Below are positions 7,804 through 16,843 of a DNA stretch of 64,000 nt, piece by piece (position 1 is the stretch's first letter; every line of letters starts with the position of its first letter). The DNA is from Leadbetterella sp964423865 (lineage in GTDB: Bacteria > Bacteroidota > Bacteroidia > Cytophagales > Spirosomataceae), in NCBI GenBank assembly GCA_964423865.1, contig CAYRGN010000001.1, positions 124,001 to 188,000 of the forward strand. The letters are read 5' to 3'. The position numbers were made by a program, and so were the translations under genes. The notes beneath the pieces were generated by a model. The model made no database searches. It was not told where the DNA came from and saw only the letters and a program-made list of their open reading frames with translations.

Positions 7804-8784
7804 TTATCTCAATTTCCAGCGAAGTACCTGCTTATTGTTCGTAATGTATAGCGTTTTTTGGTCATCAGAAAGTGCACAGTTGGAGGCCGGCTCTTCCAGG
7901 CGCAGGCGTCCGAGCAGTTTCCCCTGCGCGTTCAGAATCAATATTCCGCCCGGGCCGGAGGTGAAGACAATGCCCTCTCGGTTAATTGTGAGTCCGTCCG
8001 GCGCGCCGGGCAACTTTTCCTTCGCCGAGTAAAAAATACGGCCGTTTTTGAGTCGATCCCCTTCGATATCATAGATGTACCAATAGGGCTTCGCACCGTC
8101 TGAATTGGCTATCAGCAGCCGTTTTTCATCGGGAAAAAGGGCAATACCGTTGGGCCGGGTGAGAGAGTCAAGCAGCAGCACCACTTCCCCATTGGTTTTT
8201 ATCTTATATACCCCGTTAAAGGGAATTTCCTTGGTGGGGTCCTGGTCGTTTTGGGTGGGCAGCCCGTAGGGCGGATCGGTAAAATAAATTTCTCCTCCTG
8301 AACTCATGATTCCGTCATTGGGACTGGAGAATCGCTTGCCCTCATAGTGCCGGGCCAGGGTAGTAAATCGGGCAACAGGCTCGTTCAGGGGCGCATCCAT
8401 CCGGGCGATACACCGGTCGCCGTGCTGGCAAAGGAGGAGGTTCCCGGCTGGATCAAGGAAAAGTCCGTTACTGCCCGGCTCCCGGCTTACTGATTTTTCC
8501 CCTGTAAATCCGGAGGGTTTGAGGTAAACGGAAGTGCCGCCATTTTCTGTCCATTGGTATACCGTATTGCCCGGCACATCGGAGAAAAGGAGCCGGTTGC
8601 CCGCCCACAAGGGGCCTTCCGTCCACGTATAACCTTCTGAAATCACCTCTGGAAGTTCACCTGAAGTAAAGATCTGTTCCAGTTGCGGGTCCCATTTCTC
8701 AATCTTACCTATGCGTTGCGCCTGGGCATAACAGCTGAGAGAAAGTGAAAAGACAGTGAGGAGCAACTTTATTCTATTTTCCAT
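7804..8784 (-). CDS. Secreted SMP-30/gluconolactonase-like protein
   Basis: A 326-aa six-bladed beta-propeller with a signal peptide (MENRIKLLLTVFSLSLSCYAQA), so probably periplasmic. The metal ligands typical of SMP-30 lactonases are visible: Glu in YTWTEGPLW (near 51), Asn in SPNDGIMS (near 154), Asn in RPNGIALFPDE (near 212) and Asp in GAPDGLTIN (near 261). It is expected to open sugar lactones such as gluconolactone. It is followed on the same strand by the FAH-family gene after a 98-bp gap carrying heptamer repeats. The two could act in one sugar-acid route. Confidence 0.88.
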   Translation of the reverse strand: MENRIKLLLTVFSLSLSCYAQAQRIGKIEKWDPQLEQIFTSGELPEVISEGYTWTEGPLWAGNRLLFSDVPGNTVYQWTENGGTSVYLKPSGFTGEKSVSREPGSNGLFLDPAGNLLLCQHGDRCIARMDAPLNEPVARFTTLARHYEGKRFSSPNDGIMSSGGEIYFTDPPYGLPTQNDQDPTKEIPFNGVYKIKTNGEVVLLLDSLTRPNGIALFPDEKRLLIANSDGAKPYWYIYDIEGDRLKNGRIFYSAKEKLPGAPDGLTINREGIVFTSGPGGILILNAQGKLLGRLRLEEPASNCALSDDQKTLYITNNKQVLRWKLR

Positions 8785-8798
8785 CGGTATAAAAATTT

Positions 8799-8826
8799 AG
8801 CTTTAAGCCTTCAGTTTTCAGCTTAT
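8799..8826. repeat. Four-unit heptamer array
   Basis: AGCTTTA, AGCCTTC, AGTTTTC, AGCTTAT directly upstream of the SMP-30 start; its last unit merges into the dispersed element at 8821. Confidence 0.55.
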
Positions 8827-8916
8827 TCATTGGGGGGCGCCTAGCCGCCGTTTGGGGTGCCGATTTTCTGATAGTGGTGCGCTACCCGGCTGATAGCTGA
8901 ATGCTCATGGCTATTT
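8821..8916 (+). repeat. Dispersed intergenic element, copy A
   Basis: Shares three blocks with 46172-46242 read on the opposite strand: GCTTATTCATTGGGGGG, then TTTTCTGATAGTGGTGCG-ACCCGGCT (28 bp, one mismatch), then AATGCTCATGGCTATTT. Copy A is longer by an 18-bp insertion after the first block and by 7 bp (one heptamer) after the second. It ends exactly at the stop codon of the CocE-type gene. Confidence 0.75.
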
Positions 8917-10788
8917 TTACTTCACTACATCCACTTCAATAACGGAATCATTAAACACTTTATGCAAGGCTTTGACGAAATCACTTTCATTCGCTTTGTA
9001 GATATTCTCTACGTAGTGCTGGGGGTTACGGTCGAAAAGCGGGAACCAGGTACTCTGCACCTGCACCTGGATGCGATGGCCCTTTTTGAAAGTGTGGAAT
9101 ACATCCTGGAGCGCGAAATTGACATCGGTTTTCCGGTTGGGGGTAAAAGGTTCGGGTTTTTCAAAACTGTTCCGGAACCGCCCGCGCATAATTTCACTTC
9201 TCACCATCTGGTGGTAATTGCTGAGGGTAATATTTTTGTGCGGCATGTAGGCGTGGTCGGCTTCGTCGGGCGGATACACGTCTACCAGCTTCACGATCCA
9301 GTCGGCATCCGACCGGCTGGTGCTCACTTTCAGGCGGGCCAGGATTTCCCCCGCCAGGGTAATGTCTTCGGTGAGTACATCGGTTTCAAACACCAGCACA
9401 TCGGGCCTCCGGGCCGCAAAACGCTGGTCTTCCGACATGTAGTTTCGGGCGGTAAAGCCCATGGTGGTGGTCATGTCTTCGGTATAGGGAACCGGCCGGA
9501 GCGGGTCGCTGATAAATTCGGAACTTCCGGCCGCAGGCGGCGGGGTGGTCTCCAGCTTGCCGCTTTCCGCCAGGTAAAATTTCAGCTTTTCGGCTTGCCG
9601 GGGAGGCCATTGGTCAAATTCGCCCCATTTTTTCCCTCCGGTATCAAACATATAGGCTTCGGGCAGACCGGTTTTTCCGTCTCCGTTTTCCTTCAGGAAG
9701 TGCCGGAAGAATTTCGCTTCAATATTTTTCTGGTAGAAAGTAGCGATACTGTCGCCGAAATACACGCTGGTGTGCATGGTCTGCCCCCTTTCCCTTGACC
9801 ATCCGCCGTGGTCAAAAGGCCCCATCACAATGCTGTTGTAGGCTTTTCCCGGGTTTTGCCGGCGGATACTTTTGTAGGTATTAAGCGGACCGTACAGGTC
9901 TTCGGCGTCAAACCAGCCCCCTACCACCATAACGGCGGGCGTAATATTTTTAAGGTGGGGAAGGATATTCCTTTTTTGCCAGAATTCATCGTAGTTGGGG
10001 TGATTCACGGTTTCCTGCCAGTAGAAATTGTCTTTGTAATACTGCTGAACATTTTTCAGAGACCCCAGCTCCAGGTGAAACTGGTAGCCGTCTTTGGTGG
10101 GTTTTTGGATCATCTGCTCGTTATACCAGGCGGTAGGAGTAGGTGCCTCATGCTGTTTTCCGAACACCGGGAAAGTGAACAGGTAAGCCTGGGTAAACGC
10201 ACCGTTATGGTGGAAATCATCGAAAAAGAAGTCGGCAATAGGAGCCTGGGGCGAAGAGGCTTTGAGCGCGGGGTGGGCCTCTATGGTACCGGCCGTAGTA
10301 TAGAAACCGGGATAAGAACCGCCCCATTGGCCCACCCTTCCGTTATTAAACGGGATATTTTTAATCAGCCAGTCGATGGTGTCGTAGGTGTCTGAACTTT
10401 CATCCGGCGTGATCCCCGGTCCGTTACCCGGATAATTGGGCGTCATATTGGTCCAGGTGCCTTCCGACATCCACCGGCCGCGTACATCCTGGTAGACAAA
10501 GATGTATTTTTCCTTCATCATGGTTTCAGAAGGACCCAGGCGGGCGGGAAATTCATCGGCTTTGTACGGGCCTACGCTATAGCAGGTGCGCTGCATGACC
10601 ATAGGGTAGAGGTGCTCCGCGGAAGCGTCTTTCGGTACATATACATGGGTGAAAAGCAGGGTGCCGTCTTGCATAGGGATACGGTAAGCCTGCTTCGTAT
10701 AATTCTCTTTGATCCACTCGGAAGGGTTTTGCGCCCGGCTAATCCATGCCAGGGGAAGAAGGAGAGTAAGGAGGAATATTTTTTTCAT
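8917..10788 (-). CDS. Secreted CocE/NonD (S15) family hydrolase
   Basis: A 623-aa protein with signal peptide MKKIFLLTLLLPLAWISRAQ. The alpha/beta-hydrolase nucleophile is Ser158 in QWGGSYPGFY; the acid is Asp294 in GGWFDAED and the base His327 in PFDHGG. The C-terminal part (from about 395) is the jelly-roll X-Pro dipeptidyl-peptidase C domain. The family covers cocaine esterase, alpha-amino-acid ester hydrolases and X-Pro dipeptidyl peptidases; the secreted, 620-aa form with GGSYPG is closest to alpha-amino-acid ester hydrolases. The start at 10788 is set by the signal peptide. It is divergent from the antiporter gene at 10945. Confidence 0.9.
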   Translation of the reverse strand: MKKIFLLTLLLPLAWISRAQNPSEWIKENYTKQAYRIPMQDGTLLFTHVYVPKDASAEHLYPMVMQRTCYSVGPYKADEFPARLGPSETMMKEKYIFVYQDVRGRWMSEGTWTNMTPNYPGNGPGITPDESSDTYDTIDWLIKNIPFNNGRVGQWGGSYPGFYTTAGTIEAHPALKASSPQAPIADFFFDDFHHNGAFTQAYLFTFPVFGKQHEAPTPTAWYNEQMIQKPTKDGYQFHLELGSLKNVQQYYKDNFYWQETVNHPNYDEFWQKRNILPHLKNITPAVMVVGGWFDAEDLYGPLNTYKSIRRQNPGKAYNSIVMGPFDHGGWSRERGQTMHTSVYFGDSIATFYQKNIEAKFFRHFLKENGDGKTGLPEAYMFDTGGKKWGEFDQWPPRQAEKLKFYLAESGKLETTPPPAAGSSEFISDPLRPVPYTEDMTTTMGFTARNYMSEDQRFAARRPDVLVFETDVLTEDITLAGEILARLKVSTSRSDADWIVKLVDVYPPDEADHAYMPHKNITLSNYHQMVRSEIMRGRFRNSFEKPEPFTPNRKTDVNFALQDVFHTFKKGHRIQVQVQSTWFPLFDRNPQHYVENIYKANESDFVKALHKVFNDSVIEVDVVK

Positions 10789-10944
10789 AATAGGCTAAAT
10801 TGGATTCCAAATGTATTGTTTTTTTAGGAAAGTCGGGAAGCCTTGGGGTATAATCTGTCCGTTTAGCCCGAAAAAACCGTAAAGTCAAAAATACTTTTTT
10901 TGTAATTTTGTACTTTCTCAGTTGAAATCCTCTAAAATATTCCG

Positions 10945-12207
10945 ATGGAGCTATATTATTCATTTTCCATTCTCATTGTTCTGGCCTCCTTTTTTGCGTA
11001 CCTTAATCTTCGTTTTCTGAAGTTGCCTTCGGCTATCGGGATCATGGTCATCGCCATGGCGTCTTCGGTTTTCCTGGTGACTTTCGGTAAGTTTTTTCCC
11101 GAAACCTTGCTGGAATTTTCCCAGTTGCTGACGGGGGTAGATTTTACGGAAGTCCTGATGGGCGCCATGCTGAATTTCCTGCTTTTTGCGGGCGCGGTAC
11201 ACATTAACATAGGCGATCTGCGTGAGCAGAAACTTCCCGTCATGCTGTTCTCCACGGTCAGCGTAATTATTTCCACCTTTGCTGTAGGGTTGATCCTTTA
11301 TTACATACTCCCTATACTGGGTTTTACTGTTCCTTTGCTGTACTGTCTGCTCTTTGGCGCCCTGATTTCGCCCACAGATCCGGTGGCTGTACTGAGTATT
11401 TTAAAGAAGGCCAATGTACCCAAATCATTGGAGACCAAAGTGGCCGGTGAATCACTCTTTAATGACGGGGTAGCGGTAGTGGTGTTCGCGGTTATTCTTA
11501 AGCTGGCTTCCGGAGATTCCTTTGATATTACATTCGGTAACATCTCCTGGCTGTTATTAAAAGAAGCGGGCGGCGGCTTCCTTTTGGGGGCTGTTCTGGG
11601 CTTTACCGCATCGAGAGCCATTAAAAGTGTGAACGATTATATTGTGTCGGTACTGATTACTTTGTCTGTGGTGATGGGAGGGTACCTGATTGCCCACGCC
11701 ATGCACATTTCAGGTCCTTTGACCATGGTAGCCGCCGGTATCATCATCGGCAATTATGGAAAACGTACTGCCATGTCGGAAGAAACCAAAGACTACCTCA
11801 ATAAATTCTGGGAGCTGATCGATGAGATTATGAACGCGGTACTCTTCCTGTTTATCGGGTTTGAATTATTGCTCATTCCGAATATCCTGGATTACTGGCT
11901 GGTGGGAGCGATAACCATTGTGGTGGTGTTGCTTTCCCGTTTTCTTTCCATCTGGATACCTACCCTGTTCATTCGTTTCAGGCAGCAGTTTTCGTCCGGA
12001 ACCATTAAGGTGCTGGTGTGGGGCGGACTTAGAGGCGGTGTATCTATTGCCCTGGCTTTATCTGCGGGAGAGAGCGAATACCGGAGTTTTATGATCGCGA
12101 TTACGTACTTTGTAGTCGTATTTTCTATCATAGTCCAGGGACTTACAGTAGGTACGGTGGCGGGAAGAGCGCTGGAGAAAGAGTGTGAAGAACAGGAAGA
12201 AAGATAA
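10945..12207 (+). CDS. CPA1 family Na+/H+ antiporter (NhaP-like)
   Basis: A 420-aa inner-membrane protein with about 12 hydrophobic segments and no large cytoplasmic tail. The motif SPTDPVAVLSILK (near 142) and GESLFNDGVAVVVF (near 170) are the hallmarks of CPA1 transporters, the ND pair being the ion-binding site. RGGVSIALALS near 365 is the conserved motif in a late helix. It exchanges cytoplasmic Na+ or K+ for protons. It stands alone, followed by a 10-bp-stem hairpin that also serves the convergent isomerase gene. The upstream region contains a TAATTTTG -7-like sequence near 10900 without a clear -33. Confidence 0.92.
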   Translation: MELYYSFSILIVLASFFAYLNLRFLKLPSAIGIMVIAMASSVFLVTFGKFFPETLLEFSQLLTGVDFTEVLMGAMLNFLLFAGAVHINIGDLREQKLPVMLFSTVSVIISTFAVGLILYYILPILGFTVPLLYCLLFGALISPTDPVAVLSILKKANVPKSLETKVAGESLFNDGVAVVVFAVILKLASGDSFDITFGNISWLLLKEAGGGFLLGAVLGFTASRAIKSVNDYIVSVLITLSVVMGGYLIAHAMHISGPLTMVAAGIIIGNYGKRTAMSEETKDYLNKFWELIDEIMNAVLFLFIGFELLLIPNILDYWLVGAITIVVVLLSRFLSIWIPTLFIRFRQQFSSGTIKVLVWGGLRGGVSIALALSAGESEYRSFMIAITYFVVVFSIIVQGLTVGTVAGRALEKECEEQEER

Positions 12208-12215
12208 AAAGTCAG

Positions 12216-12245
12216 GTACAGGAGACACCCGCGTATCTCCTGTAC
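12216..12245. terminator. Bidirectional terminator hairpin between convergent genes
   Basis: GTACAGGAGA-(10 nt)-TCTCCTGTAC forms a perfect 10-bp stem between the antiporter stop (12207) and the isomerase stop (12255). The tail is TTCCTTCTCTT on the plus strand and CTGACTTTTT on the minus strand, so it is better as a minus-strand terminator. Confidence 0.65.
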
Positions 12246-12254
12246 TTCCTTCTC

Positions 12255-13307
12255 TTACAGACCCAAAACGCTTTTATTCACGTTTTCATCGGTGCCCGTA
12301 GCGGCAAAATCATCAAAGGCCCTTGTGGCCACTTCGATAATGTGACTCTCAATAAAGGGGGCGCCTTCGCGCGCGCCTTGTTCTGACGACTTGATGCAGC
12401 ATTCCCATTCCAGTACCGCCCAGCCGTCGTAACCGTACTGGGTGAGTTGGGAGAAAATAGCGCTGAAATCTACTTGCCCGTCGCCCAGGGAACGGAAGCG
12501 TCCGGCCCGATCGGCCCAGTTCGCGAAACCGCTGTATACGCCTTGTTTGCCGGTAGGGTTAAATTCTGCGTCTTTCACGTGGAAAGCTTTGATTCTTTCG
12601 TGGTAAAAGTCGATAAACTGAATGTAATCCAGGGCTTGTAATACAAAGTGACTGGGGTCATAATTGATATTGGCGCGGGGGTGGTGGTCCACATTCTCCA
12701 GGAAACGCTCAAACGTGGCGCCGTCGAAGAGATCTTCTCCGGGGTGCAGTTCATAACAGTAATCCACGCCATTTTCATCGTACACGTCGAGGATGGGCTT
12801 CCAGCGTTTGCCGAGTTCTTTAAAGGCCGTTTCGATCAGCCCGGAGGGCCGTTGAGGCCAGGGGTAGAGGAAAGGCCAGGCCAGCGCTCCTGAAAAACCC
12901 ACGTGGGAAGTAAGCCCGAGGTTCCGGGAGGCTTTCGCCGCCAGTTTCACCTGTTCAATGGCCCACTCGCGCCGCGCCGGTTCGTTTCCGTGTACTTCTT
13001 TCGGAGAGAAGGCGTCGAACAGAGGGTTATAGATGGGGTGGGAAGCCACCAGCTGTCCCTGAAGGTGGGTAGACAGTTCGGTGATTTCCAGCCCTTTTTC
13101 AGCCAGTTTTCCTTTGATTTCATCGGCATAGGTTTTGGATTCCGCCGCTTTTTTTACGTCAAAAATCTGCGGATCATTCGTTGGAATTTGTAAACCTTTG
13201 TAGCCCAGTGACGCCATATAGTCTGCTATGCCGTCAAGTGTATTGAAGGGTGGGGTATCGCCCAGAAACTGGGCCAGGAATATCCCCGGACCTTTGATTG
13301 TTTTCAT
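12255..13307 (-). CDS. Sugar phosphate isomerase/epimerase family TIM barrel
   Basis: A 350-aa xylose-isomerase-like (AP endonuclease 2) TIM barrel. Candidate metal ligands appear in order: Glu in CYELHPGED, Asp-His in NYDPSHF, His in KAFHVKD and Glu in VLEWECC. No signal peptide, so cytoplasmic. The Gfo/Idh/MocA dehydrogenase lies upstream on the same strand; pairs of these two families usually act together on keto sugars or inositols (for example 3-keto-glycoside metabolism), but the substrate is not shown by the sequence. The gap between the two genes is about 250 bp and filled with heptamer repeats. Confidence 0.85.
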   Translation of the reverse strand: MKTIKGPGIFLAQFLGDTPPFNTLDGIADYMASLGYKGLQIPTNDPQIFDVKKAAESKTYADEIKGKLAEKGLEITELSTHLQGQLVASHPIYNPLFDAFSPKEVHGNEPARREWAIEQVKLAAKASRNLGLTSHVGFSGALAWPFLYPWPQRPSGLIETAFKELGKRWKPILDVYDENGVDYCYELHPGEDLFDGATFERFLENVDHHPRANINYDPSHFVLQALDYIQFIDFYHERIKAFHVKDAEFNPTGKQGVYSGFANWADRAGRFRSLGDGQVDFSAIFSQLTQYGYDGWAVLEWECCIKSSEQGAREGAPFIESHIIEVATRAFDDFAATGTDENVNKSVLGL

Positions 13308-13328
13308 AATGTATAAATTTTAGATTTT

Positions 13329-13412
13329 AGCTGTGAGCAATGAGCTATGAGCAATGAGCTATGAGCAATGAGCTGTGAGCAATGAGCAATGAACTGTGAG
13401 CTTTCAGCCCTG
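13329..13412. repeat. Twelve-unit heptamer array (largest in the window)
   Basis: Twelve consecutive 7-bp units beginning AGCTGTG, AGCAATG, AGCTATG, AGCAATG and decaying at the 3' end to AGCTTTC, AGCCCTG. Alternation of AGCTATG and AGCAATG implies that a 14-bp dimer was amplified. About 130 bp further on, near 13533-13555, a second period-7 run based on ACTCCCT follows. Confidence 0.88.
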
Positions 13413-13556
13413 CGACTAACGCTTATTTCAATTGGCAACAATACTTCGCTGATCTGCCGGTTTTCCGATTACGGTACAACTCGCCACTCACTACCGATAT
13501 GTAATCCCTACGGGATATTTTGGTCCATCCACGCACTACTCCCTACTCCCTACTCA

Positions 13557-14702
13557 TCACACTCTCGTCCACTTCTCACTCCGGCTGCTTTCGAGGATAC
13601 TCTCTGCGATCAGCAGTTCACGGTAGCCATCGGCGAAGGTAGGGAATTTAGGTTCGGCCGGTTGCTTTCCTTCTTCTACCGCGGCGTAGACTTCTTTGAA
13701 CATCTGCTTCGAGGTGTCGCCGAAGCCTTCGTTGTGTCCACCGGGGTAGGTGATCAGGGGCCGTACTTCTGCATGCACGAGGGAGGGGTCACGCATGAGT
13801 AACTCATTGGCGGTGTCCCGCTTTCCGATCCATAGTTCATTGGGCGCTTCGGAGTTAAAGGCGATGGTTCTGCCAGAGCCTGAGATTTCCAGTTTCAGCT
13901 GGTTTTTACGTCCGGCGGAAACCTGGGAAACCGTCACGGAACCTTTGTTTCCGTTGTCAAAGCGCAATAGAATGGTCGCATGGTCTTCGGTATTAATAGA
14001 CACGTCTGCGTAGTCTTCCGCGGTCAGCATTTTCCCGGAATACGTTTCCACAGGCTTCAGGGGCTTTTTCCGGATCTTATGAATGATATTGAAATCGGCA
14101 AAAACCTCCGTAATCTTTAGTCCTGACGTATATTCTATCATGTCGATCAGGTGGGAGCCGATATCGGCTACGGCTCTGGTATCCCCGGATTTGTCCGGCT
14201 CCAGGCGCCAGCTGTAATCGGTATTGTAAAACAGCCAGTCCTGGAGATAAGAACCCAGAACGCTGTAGATTTCACCCAGTTCTCCTTTTTCGCGCATGGT
14301 TTTGATTTGCCTTACCAGGGGGTAGTACCGGAGGTTAAAGTGAACCGCATTGACCAGTCCTTTCGCGGCGGCCAGCTCCACCAGCTCTTTGGCTTCGTTC
14401 ACATCGGTAGCCAGGGGTTTCTCGCAGATCACGTGTTTGCCTGCTTCCAGAACGGCTTTGGCCTGGCGGAAATGGAGGAAGTTAGGGGTGCAGATATGGA
14501 CCGACTGAATGTCTTCCATGGCCAGAAGCTGGTCAAAGGTACAGGGTCTTTCAATGCCCAGTTGTTCTGCTTTGGCTGTGGCCAGTTCGAGGTTTACTTC
14601 ACACAGGGCTACCACATCGATATTGGGTAGGCGTCTCAATGCTTCAATGTGAGCAGGCCCTATAAAGCCCGTGCCTACCACACCTACTTTAATTTTTGAC
14701 AT
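13557..14702 (-). CDS. Gfo/Idh/MocA family oxidoreductase
   Basis: A 381-aa protein with the N-terminal Rossmann motif VGTGFIGPAHIEAL (GxGxxG, near 8) and the family's signature CEKPLATDVNEA near 95, whose Lys takes part in catalysis. The C-terminal half is the alpha/beta substrate domain with SGSGRTIAFNSE and YPGGHNEGFGD. It is an NAD(P)-dependent dehydrogenase of sugars or related polyols and lacks a Tat or Sec signal, so it is cytoplasmic. It probably works with the isomerase downstream. Its upstream region is shared with the divergent coaX operon. Confidence 0.9.
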   Translation of the reverse strand: MSKIKVGVVGTGFIGPAHIEALRRLPNIDVVALCEVNLELATAKAEQLGIERPCTFDQLLAMEDIQSVHICTPNFLHFRQAKAVLEAGKHVICEKPLATDVNEAKELVELAAAKGLVNAVHFNLRYYPLVRQIKTMREKGELGEIYSVLGSYLQDWLFYNTDYSWRLEPDKSGDTRAVADIGSHLIDMIEYTSGLKITEVFADFNIIHKIRKKPLKPVETYSGKMLTAEDYADVSINTEDHATILLRFDNGNKGSVTVSQVSAGRKNQLKLEISGSGRTIAFNSEAPNELWIGKRDTANELLMRDPSLVHAEVRPLITYPGGHNEGFGDTSKQMFKEVYAAVEEGKQPAEPKFPTFADGYRELLIAESILESSRSEKWTRV

Positions 14703-14837
14703 ATTTTTAAGGTTTAATTTTTATAAGAGCAGGTTTTATTTCCTACGTTTAGAGGGCACAAGATAGGAAATTTTATTGGAACAAAACCAGAAATATGCGG
14801 GGGTTGGCTGTATTTTTACCGCCAAAAGAAAGGAGAA

Positions 14838-15560
14838 GTGAAATACCTGGCCATTGATATCGGAAACACCTCGGTGAAAGCCGGCTTTTTTGAGGGAGAG
14901 GCGCTAAAGGAAGTCAAAAGATTTTCCGGAGTACCGGAAACGCTGGAGGCCTGTGGAGATTATACCGGGCGGCCGGTTATCCTGGCTTCGGTAGCCCATA
15001 CGGAGGAGGAGCTGCACCGGGTCTTTTCCGGGTTTGAAAAGAAACTCATCCTGAATCCGCAAATGCCTGTTCCTCTGCGGAATGCCTATGAAAGCAGGGA
15101 GACCCTGGGGTATGACCGCCTGGCGGCTGCCATCGGGGGAAACGCGCGTTTTCCCGGGCGGAATTGCCTGATTGTCGACATCGGTACCGCGGTAAAGTAT
15201 GACCTGGTGACGGAAGAAAACGCGTTTGTCGGCGGAATAATTTCACCGGGAAGAGCCATGAGATTTAACGCCCTGCATACTTTTACAAAAAAACTTCCGT
15301 TAGTAGAGGCAACGGCCATTCCGGAATTGGTAGGAACCCATACCGAAGCCTGCATAAAAAGCGGGGTGATGAACGGCATGGTGGAGGAGCTGAACGGAGT
15401 GATCGGACGTTACCGGGAATCCTATAATCCGGTAGTTTTATTGTGCGGCGGAGACGCCTTATACTTTGAAACTCAAATAAAATATCCGACCTTTGCAACT
15501 CCAAATTTGGTTTTGGAAGGTTTAATACGAATACTACTTTACAATGTCGCTAAAGGTTAG
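14838..15560 (+). CDS. coaX: Type III pantothenate kinase
   Basis: A 240-aa cytoplasmic enzyme that phosphorylates pantothenate, the first step of coenzyme A synthesis. The ASKHA-fold phosphate-1 motif is DIGNTSVKAGFF at residues 6-17, followed by GYDRLAAAIG near 90 and DIGTAVKYDLV near 116 (DxGTA in most homologues), then GGIISPG near 133. The start is GTG at 14838; it fits the beginning of the family exactly. Its 3' end overlaps the next gene by 17 bp, implying coupled translation of coaX, the barrel protein and lptC. Confidence 0.93.
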   Translation: MKYLAIDIGNTSVKAGFFEGEALKEVKRFSGVPETLEACGDYTGRPVILASVAHTEEELHRVFSGFEKKLILNPQMPVPLRNAYESRETLGYDRLAAAIGGNARFPGRNCLIVDIGTAVKYDLVTEENAFVGGIISPGRAMRFNALHTFTKKLPLVEATAIPELVGTHTEACIKSGVMNGMVEELNGVIGRYRESYNPVVLLCGGDALYFETQIKYPTFATPNLVLEGLIRILLYNVAKG

Positions 15561-16839
15561 GCACTATTTTCTACTTTTTTTTCTGGGAGTTCATCATTTG
15601 TCTTTCGGCCAGGGCCAGGGACGAAGCCCGTATTCAGCCATTGGGATCGGGGAGCTGACGGACGAGACTACCGCGGTTCAGGATATGATGGGAGGGACAG
15701 GTGTCTCTTTCAGCAATACATTTTATATTAATGGGGTAAACCCGGCGCTGGTGGGCAAAGACCGCGTAGTGAACGGCCTGAAATACGTAGCCTTTAATGT
15801 AAGTGGGAACGGCTATTTCAGAAACCAGGAACAGAACAATACCCTTGGTCAGGATTTCGGATTGAACCTGTCGAATCTTGCTATGGCGTTTCCGGTGCTG
15901 AGGCAGTGGACTATTGGGGTGGATTTTCGCCCTTACAGTATGGTAGACAACGAAAACTTTATCCGGAAACCTTTCCTGGGCGGTTCTTCCGCTATCAGCA
16001 GTTATACGTTTACCGATTACGGCGGATTATCGAAAGTAGGCCTGACCAACTCGTTCAATCCCGTTCGGGGTTTGTACCTGGGTGTGGAAGCCCAGTATTT
16101 TTTTGGTAACGTGGTGAGAGATACCACCAGCCTGTTCGTGACTTCTTCCAAGGACTACCAACGGTATACAGGGAGAACCAGCCTGAAAGGCGGGTCTCTG
16201 AAGGGAGGATTGGCCTACCAGCAAAAAATAAGTAAAAAGTGGAAAGCCAATGTGGGCGCCACTTACCAGTTAAGCAACGAATTGAAGGGAGAATATCTGA
16301 ATATTTACCAGCTGTTGTACGAAGGAAGCAACGGTATTACCCCTTCAGGCACACCGGATACGCTTAGTGTAAGCGATATTCGCACCAGTATCCCGGCCCG
16401 GTATAAGCTGGGAATCAGCCTGGAGAAAACGTACAACTGGATTATTGCCGCGGAGTACGGTTTTACGGACTGGGAAGGCATCAGCCGGCCCTTTGACGAC
16501 CGGGCTGCGCAATCACTCCGAAACAGCAGAGAGTTGAACTTTGGGATCGAATGGATTCCCAATGTGAGCTCAGGTGCCTATTTTAATCAGGTGTTTTATC
16601 GTGCAGGATTCAAGTCGGTGACCACACCTTACTACCTGAACGGTATCCAGATTAAAGATAACAGCGCTTCTTTCGGAATGTCCATGCCTTTAGGGAAAGG
16701 AGGTAGCTACCTCGACTGGGCTCTGGCGATCGGACGACGGGGAACCCTGGCCAATGACCTGGTCAAAGAAAACTACGCGCGGATATCCGTGAGTTTCTCA
16801 CTCATGCGCGACTGGTTCCACCGCCCGAGAATTCAATAA
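15544..16839 (+). CDS. Outer-membrane beta-barrel protein, function unknown
   Basis: A 431-aa protein with signal peptide (LLFFLGVHHLSFGQ) and a long series of alternating amphipathic strands rich in Tyr, Gly and Asn. It begins RSPYSAIGIGELTDE after cleavage, a pattern common in Bacteroidota proteins encoded between coaX and lptC, and ends with strands such as ARISVSFSLMRDWF. Barrel topology is inferred. The genetic link to lptC, with only 4 bp between stop and start, suggests an envelope role. Confidence 0.8.
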   Translation: MSLKVRHYFLLFFLGVHHLSFGQGQGRSPYSAIGIGELTDETTAVQDMMGGTGVSFSNTFYINGVNPALVGKDRVVNGLKYVAFNVSGNGYFRNQEQNNTLGQDFGLNLSNLAMAFPVLRQWTIGVDFRPYSMVDNENFIRKPFLGGSSAISSYTFTDYGGLSKVGLTNSFNPVRGLYLGVEAQYFFGNVVRDTTSLFVTSSKDYQRYTGRTSLKGGSLKGGLAYQQKISKKWKANVGATYQLSNELKGEYLNIYQLLYEGSNGITPSGTPDTLSVSDIRTSIPARYKLGISLEKTYNWIIAAEYGFTDWEGISRPFDDRAAQSLRNSRELNFGIEWIPNVSSGAYFNQVFYRAGFKSVTTPYYLNGIQIKDNSASFGMSMPLGKGGSYLDWALAIGRRGTLANDLVKENYARISVSFSLMRDWFHRPRIQ

Positions 16840-16843
16840 AAAG

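Noticed and set aside
8962..9798. 278-codon frame antisense to the CocE-type gene
   Set aside because: Same reason: the sense gene is clear and the antisense product is featureless.
13329..13412. Possible CRISPR array
   Set aside because: Units are 7 bp without unique spacers; a CRISPR needs 20-40 bp repeats and spacers. No cas gene is near.
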